A DNA stretch of 8,326 bases from contig JAENXG010000099.1 in assembly GCA_016649675.1 (NCBI GenBank), positions 1-8,326 of the forward strand, in the 5' to 3' direction. Position numbers and translations under genes: made by a program. Numbering within the stretch: position 1 is the first letter of the stretch; the number at the start of each line of letters is the position of its first letter. The notes beneath the pieces are model-generated. The model worked only from the letters and a program-made list of their open reading frames with translations. It was not told where the DNA came from and searched no databases. Below, in pieces: positions 1 through 5,569 of the stretch. This DNA is from Methyloceanibacter sp. (GTDB lineage Bacteria > Pseudomonadota > Alphaproteobacteria > Rhizobiales > Methyloligellaceae).

Positions 1-1936
1 CGAGGACTATACCGCCGCCGATATCGAGGTCTTGGAGGGGCTCGAGCCCGTGCGCCGGCGCCCCGGCATGTATATCGGCGGCACCGACGAGAAGGCGATG
101 CATCACCTCTTCGCCGAGGTGCTCGACAACGCCATGGACGAGGCGGTGGAGGGCCACGCCAGTCGTATCGAGGTCGAGCTCGAGGCCGACGGCTTCCTCA
201 CCGTCACCGACAATGGCCGCGGCATTCCCGTCGATCCGCATCCGAAGTTCAAGAAGAAGTCCGCCCTCGAAGTCATCATGACCACGCTGCATTCGGGCGG
301 AAAGTTCGACTCCAAGGTTTATGCCACGAGCGGCGGCCTGCACGGCGTCGGCGTCTCGGTCGCCAACGCGCTGTCGGAAACTCTCGAGGTCGAGGTGGCG
401 CGGGGCCAGAAGCTATACCGGCAGAGCTATACAAGGGGCGCGCCCGACGGTCCGCTCAAGAGCCTAGGGTCCGTGAAGAACCGCCGCGGCACCAAGGTCC
501 GCTTCAAGCCCGACCCCAAGATCTTCGGCAAAGGCGCCGCTTTCCAGCCGGCGCGGCTCTTCCGCATGGCGCGCTCGAAGGCCTATCTGTTCCGTGGCGT
601 CGAGATCAGATGGTCCTGCGCCAAGGCTGCGCTTGGGGGCGACAGCGAGACGCCGGAGAGCGCCGTCCTCCACTTCCCCGGCGGGCTCAAGGATTTTCTG
701 GCAAGCCGCATCGAAGGCCAGGAAACCGTCACCAACGATTTCTTCGCCGGCAGGATCGAGAGGACCGAAGGCCACGGCTCGGTCGAATGGGCGATCGCCT
801 GGATTGCAAGCGACGACGGCTTCCTGAGCACCTATTGCAACACCGTGCCCACGCCCGACGGCGGAACGCATGAAGCAGGCTTGCGGGCGGCGCTGACCAA
901 GAGCTTACGTGCCTATGGCGAGCTCACCGGCAACAAGCGCGTGGCCCAGCTCACAGCCGACGACGTGCTCGGCACGGCGGCCGCCATACTCTCCCTCTTC
1001 ATGCGCGAGCCCGAGTTCCAGGGCCAGACCAAGGACAGGCTGGCAAGCCCCGAGGCGGCACGCATCGTCGAAAGCGCCTTGCGCGACGCTTTCGACCATT
1101 GGCTCACCGGCAACCCGACCCAAGCCAACCGCCTGCTCGACTGGGTGGTCGACCGTTCCGAAGAGCGGCTCCGCCGCAAGAAAGAGAAGGAAATCGGGCG
1201 GCAGACGGCGACCCGCCGCTTGCGCCTCCCTGGCAAGCTTGCCGATTGCGCGGCAAGCGGCGCGCTAGGCACCGAGATCTTCATCGTCGAGGGCGACTCG
1301 GCCGGAGGCTCCGCCAAGCAGGCCCGCGACCGGGCGACGCAAGCGGTGCTTCCGCTCAGAGGCAAGATCCTCAATGTCGCGAGTGCAAGCTCGACCAAGC
1401 TTGCCGACAACCAACTCTTAAGCGACCTCATCCAGGCGCTCGGCTGCGGCACGGGCACTCGCTATCGCGAGGACGATTTGCGCTACGAGAAGGTGGTGAT
1501 CATGACCGACGCCGATGTCGATGGCGCGCATATCGCCTCGCTGCTCATCACCTTCTTCTATCAGGAGATGCGCGGGCTCATCGAGGGCGGCCATCTCTAT
1601 CTCGCCGTGCCGCCGCTCTATCGCCTGAGCCAGGGGGCTAAGACCTTCTACGCCCGTAACGACGCCCACAAGGACGAGCTCATGGCCTCGGAGTTCAACG
1701 GCAAGGGCAAGGTCGACGTTTCACGGTTCAAGGGCCTGGGCGAGATGATGCCGAAGCAGCTCAAAGAGACGACCATGGACCGGTCCGTGCGAACCCTGCT
1801 GCGCGTCGAGATTGCCGAAGAGGAGCGAACGCTGAGCAAGCTCGTCGATCAGCTGATGGGCAACAAGCCCGAAGCGCGCTTCCAATTCATCCAGGAGCGC
1901 GCCGAGTTCGCCAAGCCAGACGCGCTGGATATTTGA
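1..1936 (+). CDS. parE: DNA topoisomerase IV subunit B (ParE), 5' end outside the window
   Basis: ATPase subunit of topoisomerase IV, which pairs with ParC to decatenate and relax DNA. The frame is open from base 2 (EDYTAADIEVLEGLEPVRRRPGM), so the TTG at 32 is an internal leucine and the true start lies upstream. Counting from that TTG, the GHKL ATPase fold shows EVLDNAMDEA (29-38, with catalytic Glu29 and Mg-binding Asn33), the DNGRGIP glycine loop, GGLHGVGVSVANA, and the QTK loop at 332-334. The TOPRIM domain shows EGDSAGG (Glu420) and DADVDG (Asp493, Asp495, Asp497), followed by RFKGLGEMMPKQL. The length (over 640 aa, with no large TOPRIM insertion) and the YTAADIEVLEGLEPVR start favour ParE over GyrB. 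It ends at TGA 1934-1936, convergent with the next gene. No frameshift or missing catalytic residue is seen. Confidence 0.95.
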   Translation, partial: EDYTAADIEVLEGLEPVRRRPGMYIGGTDEKAMHHLFAEVLDNAMDEAVEGHASRIEVELEADGFLTVTDNGRGIPVDPHPKFKKKSALEVIMTTLHSGGKFDSKVYATSGGLHGVGVSVANALSETLEVEVARGQKLYRQSYTRGAPDGPLKSLGSVKNRRGTKVRFKPDPKIFGKGAAFQPARLFRMARSKAYLFRGVEIRWSCAKAALGGDSETPESAVLHFPGGLKDFLASRIEGQETVTNDFFAGRIERTEGHGSVEWAIAWIASDDGFLSTYCNTVPTPDGGTHEAGLRAALTKSLRAYGELTGNKRVAQLTADDVLGTAAAILSLFMREPEFQGQTKDRLASPEAARIVESALRDAFDHWLTGNPTQANRLLDWVVDRSEERLRRKKEKEIGRQTATRRLRLPGKLADCAASGALGTEIFIVEGDSAGGSAKQARDRATQAVLPLRGKILNVASASSTKLADNQLLSDLIQALGCGTGTRYREDDLRYEKVVIMTDADVDGAHIASLLITFFYQEMRGLIEGGHLYLAVPPLYRLSQGAKTFYARNDAHKDELMASEFNGKGKVDVSRFKGLGEMMPKQLKETTMDRSVRTLLRVEIAEEERTLSKLVDQLMGNKPEARFQFIQERAEFAKPDALDI

Positions 1937-1960
1937 GCTGCTGGCTGAGGCAGCTTCTCC
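1936..1960. terminator. Possible terminator between convergent genes
   Basis: AGCTGC (1936-1941) and GCAGCT (1950-1955) form a 6-bp stem around an 8-nt loop. The stem overlaps the last base of the parE stop codon and lies just before the convergent methyltransferase stop. Only a mixed T/C tract (TTCTCCTC) follows on the + strand, so it is a weak intrinsic terminator at best. The call rests partly on its position. Confidence 0.3.
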
Positions 1961-2440
1961 TCAGAGCCAGCGCGGCACGTGCGCCTTGTAGCTGCGGTAG
2001 GGCCGGCCGAACTGCCGCTCAAGATAGGCCTCCTCGCGCTCCACCACGCCGCGCTGCAAGACGACCAGCACCGGAATGAGCAGTAGGAGCACCCACGCGC
2101 TTGTCAGCACGATGGCGAGGCCGAAATAGACGAGCGTGAAGCCGATATAGATGGGGTTGCGCGTGATCTTATAGGGACCGGTGGTGACGAGTGCGGTGGA
2201 TGGTCTTCCCGGCACCACTTCGGTGCCGGCAAAGGCGAAGGCGCGGACCGAGACGGCGGCAAGGGCAAAGCCGATTACAATCAAAGAGAACCCCGTGGCG
2301 AGCGCAAGCCCATTCGCCGACGCTAGCCCGGGCCCGATGGGAATGACGAGGCTCAACAGGCAGCCGAGTGCCAGCGCGCCAAGGAACAGAAGTGGCGGCT
2401 TGATGGCCACGTCGGCAAAGTCGGTCGTGCTCATGACCAT
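1961..2440 (-). CDS. Integral membrane methyltransferase, isoprenylcysteine/phospholipid methyltransferase-like family
   Basis: A 159-aa inner-membrane protein with hydrophobic segments at about 15-37, 45-70 and 97-128, the last long enough for a helical hairpin. The family signature sits at the C-terminus: TGPYKITRNPIYIG (87-100), then REEAYLERQFGRPY with acidic residues (134-148), ending in YKAHVPRWL. In the ICMT/PEMT superfamily this part binds S-adenosylmethionine and the polar end of the substrate. Bacterial members methylate lipids, lipid-like thiols or unknown small molecules, so the substrate cannot be read here. Two start codons are possible: ATG at 2440 (AAAGGG at 2450-2445, 4 nt ahead) and ATG at 2434 (same site, 10 nt ahead). 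I kept the first. It is transcribed divergently from the exported-protein gene and appears monocistronic. Confidence 0.85.
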   Translation of the reverse strand: MVMSTTDFADVAIKPPLLFLGALALGCLLSLVIPIGPGLASANGLALATGFSLIVIGFALAAVSVRAFAFAGTEVVPGRPSTALVTTGPYKITRNPIYIGFTLVYFGLAIVLTSAWVLLLLIPVLVVLQRGVVEREEAYLERQFGRPYRSYKAHVPRWL

Positions 2441-2455
2441 GAAGCCCTTTGAGGA

Positions 2456-2466
2456 GCGCTTAGCGC
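2456..2466. repeat. 11-bp inverted repeat just upstream of the methyltransferase gene
   Basis: GCGCT-T-AGCGC is a perfect dyad with a single central base, 16 bp upstream of the methyltransferase start. It could be an operator half or a small 5'-UTR hairpin. Such short GC dyads also arise by chance in DNA of this composition. Confidence 0.25.
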
Positions 2467-2506
2467 CATAAAATCCCGCCTAACACGGCCCGCCGCCCTC
2501 ACCCTC

Positions 2507-2535
2507 TGTCGCGACAAGCCGCAATATCCTATAAA
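2507..2535 (+). promoter_or_regulatory. Candidate promoter/operator of the exported-protein gene
   Basis: The divergent spacer (2441-2593) contains the perfect 10-bp palindrome TGTCGCGACA (2507-2516). Fourteen bases downstream is TATAAA (2530-2535), a plausible -10 box in otherwise GC-rich DNA. The matching -35 position (CTGTCG, 2506-2511, 18-bp spacing) is poor and overlaps the palindrome, as would be expected if a regulator bound there. The palindrome is seen directly; its role is inferred. Confidence 0.3.
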
Positions 2536-2593
2536 TCGCCATCTGAACGCGCGTCCATGCCCGCGCGATCCACAGCGAAGTGAGGAGTGTATC

Positions 2594-3136
2594 ATGACCA
2601 CGATCTTTCTCCGTGCCGCCGCGACGCTCCTGCTCGTTGCCGCTCCCCTGTCCTTCGCGGTCGCCGAGGACGCCGGCAAGGTGGTCGACACCGTGGCGCC
2701 CGACGTCTCCGAGGTGGCGAGCGGCGGGCACTGGTCGGCCGACGGCAAAGGCGGCTTCTATCGAGCGCTCGTGGTCATGGCCGGGGACAAGAATGCGACC
2801 GTCAATCTCTACGTGCAATGGCTGTCATTCGGCGATGGCAAGACGCCGGTCATCGTAAAAAGCATTCCCGTCAAGGAGGTCAACGATCAGAAGCTCGGCA
2901 ACGCCTCGATCGAATTGGGTGGCGAGCAAGACAAGGAGAACCAGACCACGATCTCCGTGAGCTCCTATGACATCGACGAAGACAAGGACATTTCCCTTTA
3001 CGTCAAGGTCACCAAACCCGGCACCTACAGCATGGAAAAGGCGCCGCCTGAGGACGCCGACGAAGGCGCCGGCGAAGGCCCTGGGGACGCGGGTCCGGGA
3101 CCCGGCAAGCCTGAAGCGCCGGGCAAAGAGGACTGA
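2594..3136 (+). CDS. Exported protein of unknown function with an acidic Gly/Pro tail
   Basis: I do not recognise this 180-aa protein. The N-terminus is a clear Sec signal peptide: a short start with Arg7, a hydrophobic core LLLVAAPLSFAVA, and a likely signal peptidase I site after Ala24 (AVA/ED). No lipobox cysteine is present, so the mature protein of about 156 aa is probably periplasmic or secreted. The core (about 40-150) looks beta-rich, with GGHWSADGKGGFYRALV and NLYVQWLSFGDGKTPVIVKSIPVKEVND as its distinctive stretches. The last 30 residues (151-180) are almost all Gly, Pro, Ala, Asp and Glu and are probably disordered. A good ribosome site GAGGAG (2582-2587) lies 6 nt before the ATG, which fixes the start. 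It stands alone, divergent from the methyltransferase gene and followed by a structured gap. Confidence 0.8.
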   Translation: MTTIFLRAAATLLLVAAPLSFAVAEDAGKVVDTVAPDVSEVASGGHWSADGKGGFYRALVVMAGDKNATVNLYVQWLSFGDGKTPVIVKSIPVKEVNDQKLGNASIELGGEQDKENQTTISVSSYDIDEDKDISLYVKVTKPGTYSMEKAPPEDADEGAGEGPGDAGPGPGKPEAPGKED

Positions 3137-3164
3137 ATTGCGCTTGCGCTGCCCTTGCCCCCGA

Positions 3165-3182
3165 GCGCTCGCGGCGCATTTT
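3165..3182 (+). terminator. Weak terminator candidate after the exported-protein gene
   Basis: A short GCGC/GCGC stem (3165-3168 with 3174-3177) with a 5-nt loop is followed by ATTTT (3178-3182), 29 nt after the stop codon. Four base pairs is short for an intrinsic terminator. The stronger hairpin at 3319-3344 could serve the same gene instead. Confidence 0.2.
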
Positions 3183-3186
3183 GCCC

Positions 3187-3218
3187 CTTGCGCCGATGCG
3201 CCACGCCGCCTATTTGAG
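3187..3218 (+). promoter_or_regulatory. RpoH (heat-shock sigma) type promoter match
   Basis: CTTG at 3187-3190, an 18-bp spacer, and CCTATTTGAG at 3209-3218 match every fixed position of the alphaproteobacterial heat-shock promoter pattern CTTG-N17/18-CYTATNTNNG. Transcription would start near 3222-3226, immediately before the pseudoknot stems and about 130 nt before the helicase start. I saw no comparable housekeeping sigma-70 promoter in this gap. The match is seen directly; use by RpoH is inferred, and chance cannot be excluded. Confidence 0.45.
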
Positions 3219-3221
3219 GGT

Positions 3222-3345
3222 GGAGTGGTGCAGGCTTTTGGCTGCAATGCTCAATTGGTGTCTTGCGCAAAGCCTGCGAATCGTTGCAGCAAATCTTTGT
3301 GCCTAACGAAAGAAGATACGCGGGGCACTCCTCGCGGAATTTTTG
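3222..3345 (+). ncRNA. Candidate structured RNA (small RNA or helicase leader)
   Basis: Between the promoter match and the helicase start lie, in order, two crossing stems and a terminator-like hairpin. Stem 1 pairs 3230-3238 with 3269-3277 (GCAGGCTTT/AAAGCCTGC, 9 bp, no mismatch). Stem 2 pairs 3241-3249 with 3282-3290 (GCTGCAATG/CGTTGCAGC, 9 bp with one G-U). Because stem 2 begins inside the stem 1 loop and ends outside it, together they have the topology of an H-type pseudoknot, or else are alternatives to one another. Connecting segments are 2, 19 and 4 nt. The hairpin at 3319-3336 plus T-run would end an RNA of about 120 nt. I recognise no known RNA family, and no convincing small ORF is present. 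It may be a free small RNA, an attenuating leader, or a mix produced by partial read-through. Confidence 0.45.
3319..3344 (+). terminator. Terminator-like hairpin directly before the RNA helicase start
   Basis: CGCGGGG (3319-3325) pairs with CCTCGCG (3330-3336) in a 7-bp GC-rich stem (one G-U) with the tetraloop CACT. GAA and a run of five T (3340-3344) follow. This is the shape of an intrinsic terminator, yet it ends 8 nt before the ATG at 3353. GTGCC (3299-3303) could instead pair with GGCAC (3324-3328), which would break the terminator stem. That gives a possible, weak antiterminator. Alternatively it simply ends transcripts from upstream. Confidence 0.5.
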
Positions 3346-3352
3346 CTAACGC

Positions 3353-4966
3353 ATGACCTTTTCACATCTTGGACTAAGCCTGAAAGTGTTGTCTGCCGTT
3401 GAGGCGGCAGGCTTCGATACTCCCACCCCCATTCAAGACCAAGCCATCCCCATCGCCGTGTCGGGCCGCGACGTGCTCGGTATCGCGCAGACGGGGACCG
3501 GCAAGACCGCTTCCTTCGTGCTCCCGATGCTGACGCGGCTCGAGCGAGGCCGGGCACGCGCGCGTATGCCGCGCTCGCTGATCCTCGAGCCCACCCGCGA
3601 GCTTGCGGCGCAGGTCGCCGAGCATTTCGAGATCCTCGGCAAGAACCATAAGCTGACCGTAGCGCTGCTGATCGGTGGCGTGTCCTATGACGACCAGGAC
3701 CGCAAGCTCGATCGCGGCGCCGACGTGGTGATCGCAACCCCGGGCCGGCTGCTCGACCATTTCGAGCGCGGCAAGCTGCTGCTGAACGGCATCGAGATCC
3801 TCGTGGTCGACGAGGCCGACCGTATGCTCGACATGGGCTTCATTCCCGACATCGAGCGTATCTGCAAGCTCCTCCCCTTCACGCGGCAGACGCTGTTCTT
3901 CTCAGCCACTATGCCGCCTGAGATCCAGCGCCTTGCCGACAATTTCCTGTCCCGGCCAGAGCGCATCGAGGTGGCCCCGTCGGCGACGGCTGCAGCCACC
4001 ATCGTGCAAAGGCTGAAAAAGGCCCCCGACGATCCCGCCGGCAAGCGCGAGGCGCTCCGAGCCTTGATGCGGGAGGTTGACGTGAAGAACGCCATCATCT
4101 TCTGCAATCGCAAGAAGGATGTCGGCATCGTGTACCGGTCGCTGCTCCGGCACGGCTTCAATGTCGGTGCATTGCACGGAGACTTGGACCAGCATCAGCG
4201 CACGGCGACGCTCGACGCCTTCCGCAACGGCTCGATCGCCTTTCTTGCCGCGAGCGACGTGGCAGCGCGCGGGCTCGATATCCCCGACGTGAGCCACATC
4301 TTCAATTACGACGTGCCCATCCATCCTGAAGACTATGTGCACCGCATTGGGCGCACAGGGCGGGCCGGGCGCGAAGGCTTCGCCGCCATGCTGGTGACGC
4401 CGAGAGACTTCAAGGCGCTCAAAGCCATCGAGAAGCTGCTCCGCCAAGAGATCCCGTGGATCGACGGCGCGGCCACTCCGGCCGAGCCTGGCGAAGCATC
4501 GGAGTCCCGGTCGAATGGCCGGCATCGCCGCGGCGGTCGCCCTCAACACCAGAAGGGCTCTTCCTCTTCCAGCAGGGGCGCGCAGGCAAAACAACCTTCA
4601 AGGCACGCGGCGCCGGCCGCACCGCGGAGCGCGCCCCCTGAGACGCCGCGAAGCGCGCCCCCTGAGACGCCGCGAAGAACGTCCCCTGAAGCACCGCGGA
4701 GCGCGTCCCCTGAGACACCGCGGACCGCCCCCCCTCAGAACGGCAACGACGCCAAGCCGAGGGATGAACGCCGGAACGAACCCCGGCACGACCAGCACAG
4801 GCACCAGGGTGAGCGGAAACCGACGCACACTCATGCTGCACCTGCCCCTGCCGACCGCCCGCCAGGCAGGGCACCTCAGCTCCAGCCCGCACGTTCAAAT
4901 CAGCAGGGCATGGGCGACCACGTCCCCGCCTTCATGATGCGCCCGGTGCGGGTCCCTCAGGGCTGA
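3353..4966 (+). CDS. rhlE: DEAD-box ATP-dependent RNA helicase, RhlE type
   Basis: A 537-aa cytoplasmic RNA helicase that remodels RNA duplexes and RNA-protein complexes (ribosome assembly, RNA decay). All core motifs are intact: the Q motif around GFDTPTPIQ (20-28), Walker A AQTGTGKT (45-52), PTRELA, TPGRL, DEAD (153-156), SAT (184-186), IIFCNRK, ARGLDIP (Arg306) and HRIGRTGR (330-337). The helicase core ends near residue 380. The rest is a basic, Pro/Arg/Gln/His-rich tail, probably disordered and RNA-binding, with five PRSAPPET-like repeats at 424-463. The start MTFSHLGLS matches the usual N-terminus of alphaproteobacterial homologues, but no Shine-Dalgarno site precedes it. The symbol reflects the RhlE subgroup; exact orthology to E. 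coli rhlE is not shown. The leader suggests heat-shock or structure-based control. Confidence 0.93.
   Translation: MTFSHLGLSLKVLSAVEAAGFDTPTPIQDQAIPIAVSGRDVLGIAQTGTGKTASFVLPMLTRLERGRARARMPRSLILEPTRELAAQVAEHFEILGKNHKLTVALLIGGVSYDDQDRKLDRGADVVIATPGRLLDHFERGKLLLNGIEILVVDEADRMLDMGFIPDIERICKLLPFTRQTLFFSATMPPEIQRLADNFLSRPERIEVAPSATAAATIVQRLKKAPDDPAGKREALRALMREVDVKNAIIFCNRKKDVGIVYRSLLRHGFNVGALHGDLDQHQRTATLDAFRNGSIAFLAASDVAARGLDIPDVSHIFNYDVPIHPEDYVHRIGRTGRAGREGFAAMLVTPRDFKALKAIEKLLRQEIPWIDGAATPAEPGEASESRSNGRHRRGGRPQHQKGSSSSSRGAQAKQPSRHAAPAAPRSAPPETPRSAPPETPRRTSPEAPRSASPETPRTAPPQNGNDAKPRDERRNEPRHDQHRHQGERKPTHTHAAPAPADRPPGRAPQLQPARSNQQGMGDHVPAFMMRPVRVPQG
4622..4741 (+). repeat. Five in-frame 24-bp tandem repeats in the helicase tail
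   Basis: The units start at 4622, 4646, 4670, 4694 and 4718, each 24 bp and each opening with CCGCG. They encode PRSAPPET, PRSAPPET, PRRTSPEA, PRSASPET and PRTAPPQN. Units 1 and 2 differ by one base; units 3 to 5 are more diverged, so units 1 and 2 look like the most recent duplication. The 24-bp period keeps the frame, so copy number could vary without breaking the gene. Confidence 0.9.
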
Positions 4967-4995
4967 AGACGGAAGATAAGCCACACCACTAGTGT

Positions 4996-5087
4996 TGATG
5001 GTCATGGCCGGGCTTGTCCCGGCCATCCACGTTTTTGGACGTCGGCGGGCCAAGACATGGATGCCCGGATCGAGTCCGGGCATGATG
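4996..5087. repeat. Composite dispersed palindromic repeat of Hyphomicrobiales type
   Basis: Two strong hairpins lie between the convergent helicase and SUF transcripts. The first is ATGGCCGGG/CCCGGCCAT (5004-5012 with 5018-5026, loop CTTGT). The second is ATGCCCGGA/TCCGGGCAT (5061-5069 with 5075-5083, loop TCGAG). Each stem is a perfect 9 bp with a 5-nt loop. Read on the - strand, the element gives the peptides MPGLDPGIHV and WMAGTSPAMT, familiar spurious translations of an intergenic repeat abundant in many Hyphomicrobiales genomes. It probably also serves as a two-way terminator: T5 at 5032-5036 follows the first hairpin on the + strand. Copy number elsewhere cannot be seen here. Confidence 0.8.
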
Positions 5088-5112
5088 AAGCGCGTTGGAT
5101 CGTGGGGGAGCG

Positions 5113-5511
5113 CTAAGACGCTTGCTCGGGGGCCTCGGCGCCGCTCTCTGCCGCCTCAGCGGGCTTGAGCGAGACCGACTCCCCGCAGCCGCAGGCGCTC
5201 GTCTGGTTCGGGTTGTTGAACACGAAGCCCGAGCGCATCCGGTCGGCGCGGTAGTCCATCTCGGTGCCGAGCAGGAACATCACCGCGGTAGGCTCGATGA
5301 GGAGCTTGACGCCCTTGTCCTCGATCAGCTCGTCATGGGGGTTGCGCGTCTCGGCATAGGTCATGGTGTATTCCATGCCGGCGCAACCGCCATTCTTCAC
5401 GCCGATGCGAACGCCGGCGATCTCCTTGCCGGAGGCGGCCGAAAGCGCGCGGATGCGCTCGGCGGCAGCCTCGGTCAGGCTCATCACTTGCAGGCGGGGA
5501 CGAATGCTCAT
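5113..5511 (-). CDS. sufA: A-type iron-sulfur carrier SufA/IscA (HesB family)
   Basis: An Fe-S cluster carrier that takes clusters from the SufBCD scaffold and passes them to apo-proteins. Numbered from the ATG at 5511 (132 aa), the three ligand cysteines are present: Cys43 in NGGCAGMEY, and Cys107 and Cys109 in SACGCGES. The region between has the usual core, with YxMTYAE, DDKGV-like EDKGVKLLIEP and SGFVFNNPN. A tail of about 20 Ala/Glu/Pro-rich residues (113-132) extends past the normal C-terminus. The frame opens at a TTG 9 bp upstream (5520), but neither start has a well-spaced ribosome site; I preferred ATG. It is the last gene of the SUF unit, 58 bp after sufT, and ends just before the hairpin repeat. 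The exact paralogue name (sufA versus iscA/erpA) rests on the SUF context. Confidence 0.9.
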   Translation of the reverse strand: MSIRPRLQVMSLTEAAAERIRALSAASGKEIAGVRIGVKNGGCAGMEYTMTYAETRNPHDELIEDKGVKLLIEPTAVMFLLGTEMDYRADRMRSGFVFNNPNQTSACGCGESVSLKPAEAAESGAEAPEQAS

Positions 5512-5540
5512 GGCTTCCAATTGGGTTGAGGCGGGCGGCG

Positions 5541-5568
5541 CTTCAAGTCTTGTCCTTCAAGTCTTGCC
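5541..5568. repeat. 14-bp tandem duplication between sufT and sufA
   Basis: CTTCAAGTCTTGTC (5541-5554) is followed directly by CTTCAAGTCTTGCC (5555-5568), identical at 13 of 14 positions. The pair fills nearly half of the 58-bp spacer, starting one base after the sufT stop codon. It looks like a recent slippage duplication. On the coding strand the junction contains GAAGGA, but about 40 nt from the sufA start, too far to act as its ribosome site. Confidence 0.8.
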
Positions 5569-5569
5569 C

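Noticed and set aside
32..34. TTG as the parE start
   Set aside because: The conserved ParE N-terminal sequence continues in frame upstream to the window edge, so this is an internal leucine codon.
2431..2748. A - strand frame of 105 codons across the divergent spacer
   Set aside because: It overlaps both the signal-peptide region of the exported-protein gene and the methyltransferase start, and has no family signature.
3162..3171. Palindrome CGAGCGCTCG-type sequence after the exported-protein gene
   Set aside because: It has no loop for a hairpin and GC-only palindromes are frequent in this composition; only the adjacent weak stem with T-run was kept as a low-confidence terminator.
3902..4594. 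A 230-codon - strand frame inside the helicase gene
   Set aside because: It lies entirely antisense to intact helicase motifs and reads as composition-driven open frame.
4622..4741. Repeat array considered as CRISPR
   Set aside because: The units are contiguous with no spacers, keep the helicase frame and encode an 8-residue protein repeat.
4987..4994. Palindrome CACTAGTG after the helicase stop
   Set aside because: Eight base pairs with no extension and no loop or T-run; too short to support a function.
4895..5083. A 62-codon - strand frame starting MPGLDPGIHV
   Set aside because: This is the well-known false translation of the dispersed hairpin repeat, and it runs on into the antisense of the helicase tail.
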